From Panax quinquefolius (lineage: Eukaryota > Streptophyta > Magnoliopsida > Apiales > Araliaceae), in NCBI GenBank assembly GCA_020205615.1, contig CM035164.1, positions 120,765,767 through 120,829,766 of the forward strand: a DNA stretch of 64,000 bases, written 5' to 3'. Made by a program: the position numbers and the translations under genes. Of this stretch, positions 47,571 to 60,353 are shown piece after piece (positions within the stretch are counted from its first letter, which is position 1; each line of letters begins with the position of its first letter). Under the pieces are notes generated by a model. It searched no databases, had not been told where the DNA came from, and saw nothing but the letters and a program-made list of their open reading frames with translations.

Positions 47571-50500
47571 GTTGAGTATCGAGCTTAGGGATATGATCTT
47601 TGGCGGAGATCGGGGAATAGAACTAGGAGGGAGGCGAGTAAAATCCTTACGTTAGTGTGTCCTACCTAAGCTTATTTGTTAGTTGGTTAGTATATAGGGA
47701 TATTATGTGATATATTGATTTCCTTAATTAACCCTTGTTTTATGACGGATGTTGAGAATGTCGTGAGAATATTAACGATGGAGTAAATGAGGCCAGTGGA
47801 GATGCACATGCTTTACCAGCGAGGAGAGCGTCTGAACAGTGGCAATGTACCTCTCATGAAACAACACCACCGGAAAGCGAGATGATGAGCGAGGGGATGT
47901 TTAGAAGCTTTTTGCGATTCATGCAAAATCGAGACGAGGGAGACTTCGTGTTCAAAATACGGGGAGAAATGATAGCAATTCACGGGTGGTCACGACCAGC
48001 GATTCAAAGTTGGGACCACGAGTGCAATTAGCGGAAGCGGATCCGATTAAAGGCGAGGCGTGGGTCAAACAAATTACCAAGATATTCGATGTCTTGGGAT
48101 GCGGAGAGAGGAACGAAAGTTCCATTCGCTACTTTTATGTTAAAATGCGAGGCGATTCTTGGTGGGAATCGTGAAGCGTACCATCCATCCAACCTTTCGG
48201 CGTGTCGTGGAGACATTTGAAAGCAGTTCAATGACAAGTACTTCCACGAATGTATTTGTCGTATGAAGGAAGTGGAGTTTATTAGGCTGGAGCGAAATAA
48301 CATGGCGGTGTCCCAATGCGAAGGAAAGTTCGCGGAGTTATCGAGTTTGCACCTCATTTGGTGGAGAATGAGGAGCGTATATGCGGATGTTTACGAGAGG
48401 TTTGAAACGGCATCGTCGATATCTCATTTCTCATAAATTTTCTCTCTATTCGGATGTTGTCAGCGGGGCTCGGTTGTTAGGCGAGATATAACAATCGTTC
48501 AACCGAGGGACCATAACCGAGGATCATCTAGAAGATAGCGATCATCGAATAACGATAACCGGCGGAGAAAGAAGAATACGGACAAAGGCGGTAACCACTC
48601 TGGTGGTAATCTTGGCCATGAAAATAGAAGAAGCGAGTCGGGAGGAGATTTTAAAAGAGAGATTCAACAACGACCATGTGAAGGCGTCGGCGCCGATGAT
48701 GGCTTGGTTCGAGGAGGAGAAAGACCACCGATCGTATGTTACAAATGCGGAAAAGAGGACATATCATTGGCGCGCCCTAGCAGATTTTAGGTATGCTATA
48801 ATTGTGGAAAAGAAGGACATATCGCTCGAGATTATGCGGTATCGAAACCCGATCCAGGTGGAATGGTGACTCGAAAGGATGTCCCGAAAAAGTCAAAGTC
48901 AATTGTTCTGGAAGAAGCGTTTGTCGTGATGGTCGTCAAAATCGAGAGAACCCGAGCGAAGTTAACAGGTTAGTTAGTTATTATAAATTCTTGCAAAGTT
49001 TATACCTTACTGAATCTGGGTTCTACCCATTCTTTTTCTCTCTTGCTTGCGCTCAGCGTTTGAACTTGACTACGGAGAAATTAGACTTTGACCTATTTAT
49101 GGAGACTCCGTTAGGAGAAACTTTCATTACATCCGTTGTTTAGAAATCTTGCTTGATTCAGGTTGGCACTATCACATTACACATTAACCTTATTTCTATA
49201 GAGATATTTGCTTTTGATGTGATTTTAAGGTTAACTACTCATCATACGCCGAAATTGATTACTTTACGTAGGGTTGTTAGTTTTCATATTCCTAAGCAAC
49301 TTTGTTATTGAATTCAAGCAATCAAACTATTGTAGTCAAACATTTTCATATCAAGCCATGAAGTCATTTGTTTATTACGGATGTCAAGTTTTCTTAGTCC
49401 ATGTTATGGATTTGAATAAAGACACGTCGATTTGAATAATATTCTGTTGTTATTGATTTTTCTGAAGAATTTCTTGGCTTACTCCCAAAGCTTTGATATT
49501 AAATTTTGTATCGACTTTGAACCGGTACAAAACTCATTTCTAAAATCTCATATCGAATGGCTCTATTGAACTTGAGTTAAAATTCAACTATAAATTTGGT
49601 ACACGAGCCTTTATCTGGTGACTTCCTTTGTGGAATGCACCAAAGCCGAGACTCTCCGTAGGGGACACCATATTAGATGCGATAGTAAAGCGATAGGTGT
49701 CATTGTAGCGTCTTATCGAGGTTGGGATATGAGTCACGATTGAGAACAACCTAAATCGATGTCGAAATCGTAGCTTTCTAGGCTTAGTTGGTTATTATCG
49801 GAGATTCGTTGAAGGATATTCTCGAATCGCTATTCCATTAATGTAGTGACTCGTAGGAGATACAAAATTCGAATGGAGCAAGGAATGTGGGAAGAGCTTG
49901 AAGAACTTAAGAGAGACTCATTTCAAAGACATGTTACGACCATGCCATCCCGGAAAAGCGAGCGTGATAGGTGGCGTGTTGAGTAGAAGATCGTATACAA
50001 ATCGAGTGCGATATTGTCAAAGACTAATTTTGTATAATTTACAAATAATAGAGATGGAGATGAAAACTCTAGGTACCCACGTGATGATATCTGAGTATAA
50101 TCGACTTTAATCGATAAAGTTAAAGTTGCTCAAGCTGAAATACACGGGTGATGATGAATTTGAAGAAGGAGGTGCGAAGTTGTTATTTCAAAAGCGAGAA
50201 TCGGTGAGGTGAGGAAAGCTCAAACCTTGATTTATTAATCCATTTGAAATTCTCGATCGAATAGGAACTGTGGCCTATAGACTCGTTTTACCGCCAAGTA
50301 TGTATGGCGTGTTCATAACGTTTTTCACGTGTCGATGTTACGTAAATATGTGGATGACCCAACCACGTCGTTGAGTTAGAACCCGGACGAGATAATAGCC
50401 AAGACTTAACGTCGAGGGAGGTATACTGTCAAGATCTTGGATAGGAAAGAACATGTTCTATGTTCCGAGGTTATACCACAAGTTAAAATTTTGTGGAGAA

Positions 50501-50624
50501 ACCATCTTTATTGAGGAAATGACACGGGAGTTGGAAGCGGAAATGAAAGTGAGGTATTCTCATCTTTTGAAACACACGAAGTCGTCGTCAATTTCGAGGA
50601 TGAAATTTCATAAGGAGGGGTGGT
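47571..50624 (+). pseudogene. Remnant gag-pol of Gypsy element C
   Basis: Gag: ADPIKGEAWVKQITKIFDVL (from about 48033), DSWWES, EVEFIRLE and NMAVSQCEGKFAEL. Then a basic region with CCHC-type zinc-knuckle pieces (CYKCGK near 48736, then a second, altered copy near 48798). A protease-like segment (49050-49140) has LNLTTEKLDFDLF and TPLGETFITSVV. The RT-RNase H link survives only as LGLVGYYRRFVEGYSRIAIP (about 49777-49836). It then jumps to HPGKASVIGGVLSRRSYT (about 49945) and the C-terminal VHNVFHVSMLRKYVDDPT-type segment and WRNHL. Most of RT, RNase H and the integrase core is missing, and frames change repeatedly. It is non-functional. Confidence 0.8.
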
Positions 50625-53415
50625 TGTAAGACCCCAAATTATTAATAAATGAAATTTATTTTCCTCTATTTATTATTTTGAAATAGTAAGGGTTGATTTG
50701 ATTAATGTGGATAGTTATGGGTAAAATCATAAATATTTTGAATAAGCAAGTGGTTATAAAATATTCATTATTGTCGGAGAATATTAGTTTGGTGGTGGAA
50801 TATTAAATGCGTCGGGGAATATTAAATGCAACGATAGCGAGATCTTTTGTGGGCCCCATAACGGAAGCGATTGGATGAAGAAAACGACAAATATAAGTTG
50901 TTTATAAATAACGGCGTAGTTATTCTGATTATCTTGTTGGAATACCCGTTGGTTAAAACACACTAATACGCGTTGTTGAGCGATGCATACGCGTATTGCA
51001 CCAATTATTGATTCTTACGTGAAGAAGGCACTTTCGATAATTGTTACGATAATTACTTATTCGATTATTTATTTTATTTTATTGATTCAATAATTGCTGC
51101 ATTGATATTTTATATTCTTGTTGTTTCATAAATTGTCATTACGCGTATATTTTCCATTATCGAACAATAATTCATATTATCTGAATAATATTATTGGATA
51201 ACATTATTGGCAATGTCTAGAAAGTTACATCTAAGGAGAGTTTGGTCATCTAATTGCGCGGCCAGATGAGGAGAGATCCTTATTGGAAAGCCCCTCTTTC
51301 TGAGGAGCGGCACAGTTGCCCGATCTTGTGATTCTGTAATATTATTTGTGAATAATTAATTATTGATTTATATGATGAGGAAAATATTAATTTTATGTGG
51401 ATATAGATGGAGAAAATTTTAAAATGACAATTATTGAAAATTAATATTTTATCTTTTTACGATAAAATAATTCATTTAAATATATTATTTTAATAATATA
51501 TTAACGGTGATATTTTATAATGAATGTGGGATATGTGAGTATATGAGGAGAAAGAGTATTTTTGTGGCATTAAATGATTAACACATGTTTTGTGTGTTGG
51601 TGGACCCCATTTCTTGGCCCGAAATTTGATTATAGCTTGTAAAATCGCTTGGTTTATGAATTTGGTCAATTTACATTTGGAATTTGGAAAAACTTTCTTA
51701 CGCAAAGTTGTAGAGAATTGAATTTCCTATAAAAATTCATGAGATTCAAATTTTCTGATAAAAGGGCTATTTATTATGAATTATTGAAGTTCCAAAGCTC
51801 AAAATAATTGATTTTGGAAGTTTAAAATATTTTTAATATGAAAAACATTTTTGGTGATTTGAGTGTGGTTCTTGCATGTGTTTTAATAGCTGATTTCAGA
51901 TTCTTGGTGCGTAGGAAGTTGTGAAAATAATAATAATATTATTATATTAAATTTTCTACTTTGGTGTTACTAAGCATTTTCTATATAATAGGGTCTTGGG
52001 TTAGAATTAAAAATCACACCGAAATGAAGTTTTTCTCTCTATATTATCGAGTATTCTTGTGAGTATTTTGAGTATACTTTGAGTATTGCTATATCGATGC
52101 AAGTTCAAGTCATAGCTTTATATCCTGGTGTTTAACTAAATCTTGTCTTTCGAGGTAAGAGATGTTATTTTATTCGAAAATGATATTATTTCTTCAATAT
52201 CATTATCTTAGAAATATTGGTTGGAAATTTTATCAAATTTGGAACTTTTTCATGTCGGATTCTTTCATGGTTACTATTCATGAGCTTCTATTCACGAGTA
52301 CTATTCACTTTAGCGTGATATTGTTTTTTGTGAAATTTCTATCTTTTGGTGTCGAGATTACTTATTCACGTATCGATACTATTCACGTATCTGACTATTC
52401 ACCAATCTGATCATTATTCACCAAAAAAATGAAATTTCTTCTTTTTGTCCAAAATATCTATTATGGATACTAGCTTTGATTGTATCCATGTTTTGATCAT
52501 TCTTGAATTTTAGTCCACTCGATTACTTATGAAGTATTTTTGAACTTGGATTGTTTAAAATACGAATCCTTAATATTGTTCTTTTGTTTCACCGGATTCG
52601 TTTTCTTTAAAATATTTTTCATCATCCTCGGTCCTAAATGATGATATTCTTGAATATCTTTGGCACATAGTGCAAATGAATGATTTCTTGATGAATATCT
52701 TTGGCACGTAGTGCAAAGATGAACATGTGTTGAGATGAACATGACTGATGATTAATATCTTTGGTCCGTAGTGCAAAGATGAGCAGTGTTTAGATGAACA
52801 TGACCAAATGATGAATATCTTTGGCACATGTGCAAAGATGAATATTTGATTCGGATATATATTGATTGATGTTACGGGATAAAATATCGACGATGAACTT
52901 TTAAATTCATATATAGAAGATAGTAGTTTGCATTCTCTACTTAACTCTTCTAATGAATTATTATTTTCATTGCGAAGATTGATTTAAAAGCGGTTGTCTA
53001 TTGTATTCTATTAGATTTTTCCTGTTGGAGACTAACGATAATTTGTTGTATATTATCTTAGTCATAATATTCTTTCTTGGGCTAGTTGAGCTCACCCTTT
53101 TCCTTGTTGTTCCATTTTTTCTTCTCGGGAGGCGAGAATGTAGCGAGTACTAGTCGGGGTATGGAATGAAGGTTCTATAGAGAGTTGTTTAGTAGTCCTC
53201 ACCATTTTTGTAAAATAATGTATCAATAATTATGATGGGGATTTATTTGCGTGTGGATATTGTCTAGAAGACAATAATTGTATTTAAACTCACAGTATAT
53301 ATGTTGTCGTATTTTGCACGACAAATGTATGAATAAAGTTGTAGTTATTTCTGTACCATGTATTTGGTGACTCAGAATGGGTTGGATAGAATGGACCTAT
53401 TTTGGGGGCGTCACA
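50625..53415 (+). repeat. 3' LTR of element C
   Basis: 2791 bases from TGTAAGACCCC to GGGGGCGTCACA. D sequence resumes directly after it at CTTTCCATAATTATATG, matching 57236 onward. Confidence 0.92.
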
Positions 53416-55891
53416 CTTTCCATAATTATATGAATAACTCATAATCATAATTGTAATTCTAAATTCCTCTTCGCATCCAGGACGAAGATAATTTTCATCA
53501 CATGTCTTTACCTGAAACATCAAAGATCATGGTTATACCAAATCACGCTTCATGTTTATAATCATACTAACAATTTCATCATCTTTTCTACTACGGGCCA
53601 AAGATATTCATCAACAGACCATCTTGCACTACTACGTGCAAAGATATTCAATGATGAGTCATCTTTTGCTTTACGGGCCAAAGATATTCATCAATAATTC
53701 ATCTTTCCACTACAGGCCAAAGATATTCAACAACAGTTCATATTTGCACTACAGGTCAAATATATTCATCAACAGTTCATATTTGCACTACAGTCCAAAT
53801 ATATTCATATCTCAAAGAAATATATAATCATTTCAGAATTTATATAAACAATAATTATAACCATGTTAATTAATTCATCTTTACACTTAAGCTAAAGATA
53901 TTCAATTATAAATTCAATGGTCACGATCATACCAATTAACAATTCATCTCTCGCATCTATCGCCAAAGAAAACCCATAGTCACGATCATACCAATAATCT
54001 ACCCATCTTTACACTCAAGTGAAAGAGAAATTCAACATCAGGGTTATAAAAATGTTAACATGATAATAAAAAACAATATGATCAACAACTGCATTTATTT
54101 TCAAGAGCAACAATCATAAATCAACGATAATTTGGTCAGAAAAAGAAACTAATTTTTGTCATGAATAGTACCCATAAATAGTAACTCGTGAATAGTAACT
54201 CATGAATAGTAACTCGTGAATAGTAACTCATGAATAGTAACTCATGAATAGTAACTCGTGAATAGTATTCCGTATTCGTACATAGTACCGTATACGTAAA
54301 TAATGTCATATATGTAAATAGTGCTATATACATGAATAGTGCCGTATACGTGAATAGTAACCCCGACTCAAAAAGGTAGAAATTCCACAATAAGATCTAT
54401 ACCAATATGTCAGTATAATGATATTGAAAGAATAACATCATTATGAAGAATATAACATCCCTTAATATCCCTTACTATCCCTTACAATCCCTTAAAATCC
54501 CTTACTATCCCTTACCTCAAAAGAGCAAAGACTTCGATCGGATATCTGGATATACAAAAGGAAACTTGCACTGAAAAATAGCAACTCACCAAGTATCTAA
54601 ATACTCACAAAATACACTCGATAATCTTGAGAGAGAAAGAGAGAAAACTTGTTTCTGGTGTGATTTTTAATTCTAACTTAGCCCTCTATTTATAGGAAAA
54701 TGTTAGCACGTCGAAGCAGACTTAACCTTCAACCTGATGGCTTTACCTGCTACTATTCCCACCCACCACATTTGAAAATTTAATTGAGCACATTTCTCAC
54801 CAATCAAAAGTAGGGCCCACCAATTCTTGAATTTTCCACCAAAATCATTTATAACCTAATTTTCGAATCAGTCACCTCGTAAAAATCATAACAAATTATA
54901 CGCTCAATTTTAACGGTTCAAAATTTGTGGACATATACTCAACTTATATATGTATAACATATCCAAAAATTACGACGATCCAACGGTCAGATTAAATATT
55001 ATAACTCATATAATAAAGCTGTAATAACACAGATTTGTTCTTTTAATACCTCCAATCCGACAAAATACTGATAAAACACCTCAACATTAACTCCTTCATT
55101 TATAACCACATAAATAAACCCATTATTTATATCCACATCAAATAAATATTTCCTTATCATATAAATCAATAATTAATTATTCACAAATAATATTACGTAA
55201 TCACAATTATGATGACCAGTAGCTCCTCGTGAAAGAGGGGGTTTTTCGATAAGGATTTCTCCTTCTTCATGCCGCAATTAAGTGACCAAACCTCTCCTTG
55301 ACAGAACTTTCTAGACATTGCCAATAATGCTATCTAATAATATTATTCCAAATAATATGAATTATTGATCTGATAATAGAAAATACTGTGCAGTGACAAT
55401 TATTGAAACAACAATAATATAAAATATCAACGCAGCAATTATTGAATCAATAAAATAAAATATTGAACAATAATTACTATAACAATTATTGAGTAGTGCC
55501 TTCTTACATAAGGATCAATAATTCAACAATACTGTGCAATACCGGTGTCTATCTCTTTGCAACCACGCCAGACATCAGTATTTTAACCACCTGGTATTCC
55601 AACAGTGTTAACGAAAACAACTACGCCGTTATTCAATTTTTTCGTTTTCTTCTTTCGATAGTTATCCGTTATGGGGCCCACAAATAGCTGGGCCGTCGTA
55701 CGAATATTCCCCGACAGAAAGAATATTCCACGACCAAACGAATATTCCCCGACAATAATGAATACTTTATACCCCCTTGCGTATTTTGATTTTTTTTTTT
55801 CATATATCACCCTTAACTTTAACTTTTATCAATTTAACCATTTACTGAATAGAAAAATTGAATACTTTTATTTCATAAAATTCGGGGTCTT
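53416..55891 (-). repeat. 3' LTR of element D, proximal part
   Basis: Continues D after element C. It contains units of the form GGCCAAAGATATTCATCAACA (53597-53810), a CATGAATAGTAACTCGTGAATA array (54160-54260) and a TATCCCTTAC-type array (54463-54515). A reverse TATA-like CTATTTATAGG lies at 54688. It ends CGGGGTCTTACA. Confidence 0.88.
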
Positions 55892-56217
55892 ACAATCTCC
55901 TCTCCTTATGAAATTTCGTCCCCGAAATTTACGTACCTGGTATTTCAAAAAGTTGAGAATACCTTGCTTCCATCTTCCCTGTCCTCATGATTTCTCCATT
56001 GCTCATCTCTTGTATTTTAGATATCATTCTATAATACAGCTTCAAAACAAGGGTTAATTGATCAAATTAACATATCACATAATATTCCGATATTGTGACT
56101 AACCAACAAATAAGCTTAGGTAGGACACACTAGCGAAGGATTTACTCATCTCTCCCCTCCTAGTTCTATTCCCCGATCTCCGCCAGAGACCATATCCCTA
56201 AGCTTTGATACCAAATG
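55892..56217 (-). other. Interior of element D: PBS and PPT, no coding
   Basis: Only 326 bases separate the two LTRs. The left edge, read on the minus strand, carries FHKEG-like sequence and the polypurine tract. The right edge carries the tRNA-Met-like primer-binding site and leader. A little of the former pol 3' end and of the 5' leader remain; everything between has been deleted. Confidence 0.83.
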
Positions 56218-59200
56218 TGACAACCCCAAAATAGGTCTATTCCATCCAACCCATTCTGAGTCTCCAAATACATGGTACAGAAAATAATTACAACTTTATT
56301 ACAACAATTGTCGTACAAAATACAACAACACATATGATGTGAGTTTGGATACAAATATATACCAACTGTGACTCGTGTCCCAATCGTAATGTGACAAATG
56401 TCCCATCAGTGGGTAGCACCTCACAGTGATACCTACATAAAGGTATAGTCAAAAACTATTTTAGAAATTAGAATCTTTGGGAAGTGCTCAAGGAAACCTT
56501 CTTACATGGGAGGCCATGCTTCCAGGTTATGATAGATATCATATGTCCACAGAATTATCCTTGGTTGACCTAATAGACCCCAAAGATAAATAAGAAGATT
56601 ACTATCATATTCTTTCCAATGGTGAGTCTTCTCTTGACATATCATTATCTCCACTGTCTCTAATTGAGAGTTATACATCAACCAAACACCAAGATTATAT
56701 AGGTAGTGCTCGTAGATATACTCAGCAAGTAGATGAGGACAACCCTATCTTATGATGACACGAGGTTGTATGTCATTAGACATCTTGTATGATAGTGGCA
56801 AAACACCCTTCCAACATTGGGTTCGCCTCATCCTATTTGATTCACCAAATATAACTACTAAATGATGTATACAACACCTTTCTATACTGCTTAGGGAGAA
56901 CCTCCACAGCTAGAGACCACCGTTCTATTTCCCCGTTACCCTCGCTCGACCCAACTACACTCTTATTACCTGAAAAGGAATTGTGAAGCAAAAGGGTGAG
57001 CACAACTAGCCCAGTAAAGAATATCATGACTAAAGATAATTAAATTATCAATAGCCTTCATCAGTAATAAATCAGATATTTAAAACATATTGTAGATGAT
57101 AAAACTTTTCAACCATAGTTGCAGCGGAACGAACAATCCATTAGAAGAGTCAAATAGACCATAAAGTCTATTATCTTCTCCATATTAAAAGTCCACCAAC
57201 AATGTTTTATCCCTGAAACATTAATCAACAGTTCCTTTCCACAATTATATGAATAACTCATAATCATAATTGTAATTCTAAATTCCTCTTCGCATCTAGG
57301 ACGAAGATAATTTTCATCACATGTCTTTACCTGAAACATCAAAGATCATGGTTATACCAAATTACAGTTCATGTTTATAATCATACTAACAATTTCATCT
57401 TTGCATTACGGGCCAAAGATATTCATCAACATACCATCTTTGCACTACAGGCCAAAGATATTCAACAACAGTCATCTTTACTTTTCACTACGGGCCAAAG
57501 ATATTCATCAATAATTCATCTTTTACACTACACAAGCCAAAGATATTCAACAACAGATTCATATTTTACACTACAAGTCAAATATATTCATCAACAGCTC
57601 ATATTTGCATATTACATATCCAAATATATTCATATCTCAAAGAAATATATAATCATTTCAGAATTTATATAAACAATAATTATAACCATGTTAATCAATT
57701 CATCTTTACACTTAAGCTAAAGATATTCAATTATAAATTCAATGGTCATGATCATACCAGTTAACAATTCATGTTTGCACTACTGGCCAAAGAGAACCCA
57801 TAGTCACAATCATACCAATAATCTACCCATCTTTACACTCAAGTGAAAGAGAAATTCAACATCAGGGTTATAAAAATGTTATACATGATAATAAAAATAA
57901 TATGATCAACAACTGCATTTATTTTCAAGAGCAACAATCATAAATCAACAATAATTTGGTCAGAAAAAGAAACCAATTTTTGTCATGAATAGTACCCGTG
58001 AATAGTAACTCGTTAATAGTAACTCATGAAGTAACTCGTGAATAGTAACTCATGAATAGTAACTCGTGAATAGTAACTCATGAATAGTAACTCGTGAATA
58101 GTAACTCATGAATAGTAACTCGTGAATAGTACTCCGTATTCGTACATAGTACCGTATACGAAAAATAATGTCATATACGTAAATAGTGCCATATCATGAA
58201 TAATTATAGTATACGTGAATAAAGTCAAGATATCGTGAATAGTAACCCCGACTCAAAAAGGTAGAAATTCCACAATAAGATCCATACCAATATGTCAGTA
58301 TAATGATATTAAAAGAATAACATTATTATGAAGAATATAATATCCCTTAATATCCCTTACTATCCCTTACAATCCCTTAAAATCCCTTACTATCCCTTAC
58401 CTCAAAAGAGCAAAGACTTACATTTGGATATCGGATATGATGACAAGAAGAAAACTTGCACTGAAGAATAGTAACTCACCAAGTATCTAAATACTCACAA
58501 AATACACTCGATAATCTAGAGAGAGAAAGAGAGAAAACTTGTTTTTGGTGTGATTTTTAATTCTAACTTAGCCCACTATTTATAGGAAAATGTTAGCACG
58601 CCGAAGCAGACTTAACCTGCAACCTGGTGGCTTTACCTGCTACTATTCCCACCCACCACATTTGAAAATCCAATTGAACACATTTCTCACCATGCAAAAG
58701 TGGGGACCACCAATTCTAGAATTTTCCACCAAAATCATTTATAACCTAATTTCTGAATCAGTCACCTCTTAAAATCCATAACAAATTATACGCTCAATTT
58801 TAACGGTTCAAAATTTGTGGACATATACTCAACTTATATATGTATAACATATCCAAAAATTACAACGATCCAACGGTCGGATTAAATATTATAACTCACA
58901 CAATAAAAGTCAGTATAACATCATTTGATCTTTTAATACCTCCAATCGACAAAATACTTGATAAAACACCTCAACATTAACTCCTTCATTTATAACCACA
59001 TAAATAAACCCATCATTTATATCCACATCAAATAAATATTTCCTTATCATATAAATCAATAATTAATTATTCACAAATAATATTACAGAATCACAATTAT
59101 GACAACCAGGCCGTTCCCAGGAAAGAGGGGGCTTTTCGATATGAATTTCTCCTTACTGGCGCGCAATTAGGTGACCAAACCTCTCCTTGACAGAACTTTC

Positions 59201-59784
59201 TAGATATTGCCAATAATGCTATCTAATAATATTATTCCAAATAATATGAATTATTGATCTGATAATAGAAAATACTGTGCAGTGACAATTATTGAAACAA
59301 CAATAATATAAAATATCAACGCAAAGAATTATTGAATCAATAAAATAAAATATTGAATAATAATTCTTTGTAATAATTATTGAGTAGTGCCTTCTTACAT
59401 AAGGATCAATAATTCAATAATCATCGCAAATACCGTAATATCTTCAACCACCGACCCAGCGTATTCACGTATTTTAACCACCGGGTATTCCAACAATGTT
59501 AATCTTAAACAACTACGCCGTTATTCAATTTTGTCATTTTCTTCTTCCGATTATATCCGTTATGGGGCCCACAAATAGGCTACTTGCCGTATTTAATATT
59601 CCCCGATAGAAAGAATATTCCACGACCAAACGAATATTCCCTGACAATAATGAATACTTTATAACCACTTGCGTATTTTGAAAAAAAATAAATATATCAC
59701 CCTTAACTTTAAATTTTATCAATTTAACCATTTACTGAATAGAAAAATTGAATACTTTTATTTCATAAAATTCGGGGTCTTACA
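56218..59784 (-). repeat. 5' LTR of element D (complete)
   Basis: 3567 bases, TGTGACAACCCC...GGGGTCTTACA on the plus strand, with the same three repeat arrays as the other D LTR. The CATGAATAGTAACTCGTGAATA array (57985-58130) is longer here than in the partner LTR, so it has expanded or contracted since insertion. Confidence 0.9.
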
Positions 59785-59789
59785 AAGAA

Positions 59790-60353
59790 TGCTCAGAATA
59801 ATTTTACATGAAAAGATAGTGGATGAATCGCAAATATCAACGCTATTCTACTAATTTCACGGAGTATAGCAGCAATACTTCAACAGAATGAGTATAGAAT
59901 TAGGAATACAAAACGAAATAATATTACTCACATACTACAGATTATGGAAGAAAATATTATTTTCTACGATTGCTGAACAAAAATAATATCTCTTACCTCA
60001 GAAGAAGACTAGATACTAGAATAGTGAAGTAGCAGACTTCCCTTCTTCTTTCTCTCCATAGATTCTCTCTCTATAGTTTCTCTCTCTATAATTGCGCTTG
60101 TGAGTTTTAGTGAATTTGTGAAAATGAAAGAAGAATGAGCTTCTATTTATAGGAAAATATAGTTTCGATAATTGCACGTTTTGGGGCTCGAAATATTACA
60201 GTATAATACCTTCATCTTTTCCTTCATTTTTAATTTAGTCCTGCAAGTATTATCAAACTTGCACCACCTCCCCTAATAGTACATCATGTGAATCAATAAT
60301 ACATTCATGTGAATCAATAGTTCTACACATGTGGAAAAAATAGTTACGGTATA
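59790..60353 (-). repeat. Reverse LTR E, inner part
   Basis: Resumes LTR E after D: CAGAAGAAGACTAGATACTAG, CT-rich TTCTCTCTCTATAG repeats (about 60052-60092) and a reverse TATA-like CTATTTATAGG at 60143. It is cut at 60353 by a CACTA terminus, so the rest of its U3 is missing from view. Confidence 0.65.

Larger units (their letters stand above)
44739..53415 (+). mobile_element. Ty3/Gypsy element C, internally deleted, inserted in D
   Basis: Two forward LTRs (about 44739-47570 and 50625-53415) flank a 3-kb interior. The 3' LTR starts TGTAAGACCCC right after a purine tract (AAGGAGGGGTGG) and ends GGGGGCGTCACA. The start of the 5' LTR is blurred (TCAGAAGACCCC). The target duplication is CTTTT/CTTTC. 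The primer-binding region reads GAGTATCGAGCTTAGG where D has TTGGTATCAAAGCTTAGG. The interior has gag, protease and small pieces of pol only. Confidence 0.88.
43712..59784 (-). mobile_element. Reverse Gypsy-type element D with almost no interior
   Basis: On the minus strand the order is as follows. The 5' LTR is 59784-56218. A 326-base interior (56217-55892) starts with a primer-binding site (TTTGGTATCAAAGC) and ends with a purine tract (AAGGAGAGGAGAT). The 3' LTR is 55891-53416 plus 44738-43712, split by element C. The exact target duplication AAGAA lies at 43707-43711 and 59785-59789. The interior has no gag or pol. The LTRs are about 3.5 kb, very long relative to the interior, so this is a large non-autonomous derivative of the same family as C. 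Confidence 0.87.

Noticed and set aside
53552..53827. Open frame of 91 codons with a repeated residue pattern that could be taken for a repeat protein
   Set aside because: It is the translation of the GGCCAAAGATATTCATC tandem units inside LTR D. The repeats explain the pattern and no start context or conserved domain supports a gene.
54136..54390. Open frame on the minus strand rich in repeated YSRVTIHELLF residues
   Set aside because: Product of the GTGAATAGTA array in the LTR, not a gene.
57390..57640. Regularly spaced repeats that superficially resemble a CRISPR array
   Set aside because: The units vary in length and sequence, the intervening stretches are themselves related, and the same array occurs in every copy of a plant LTR.
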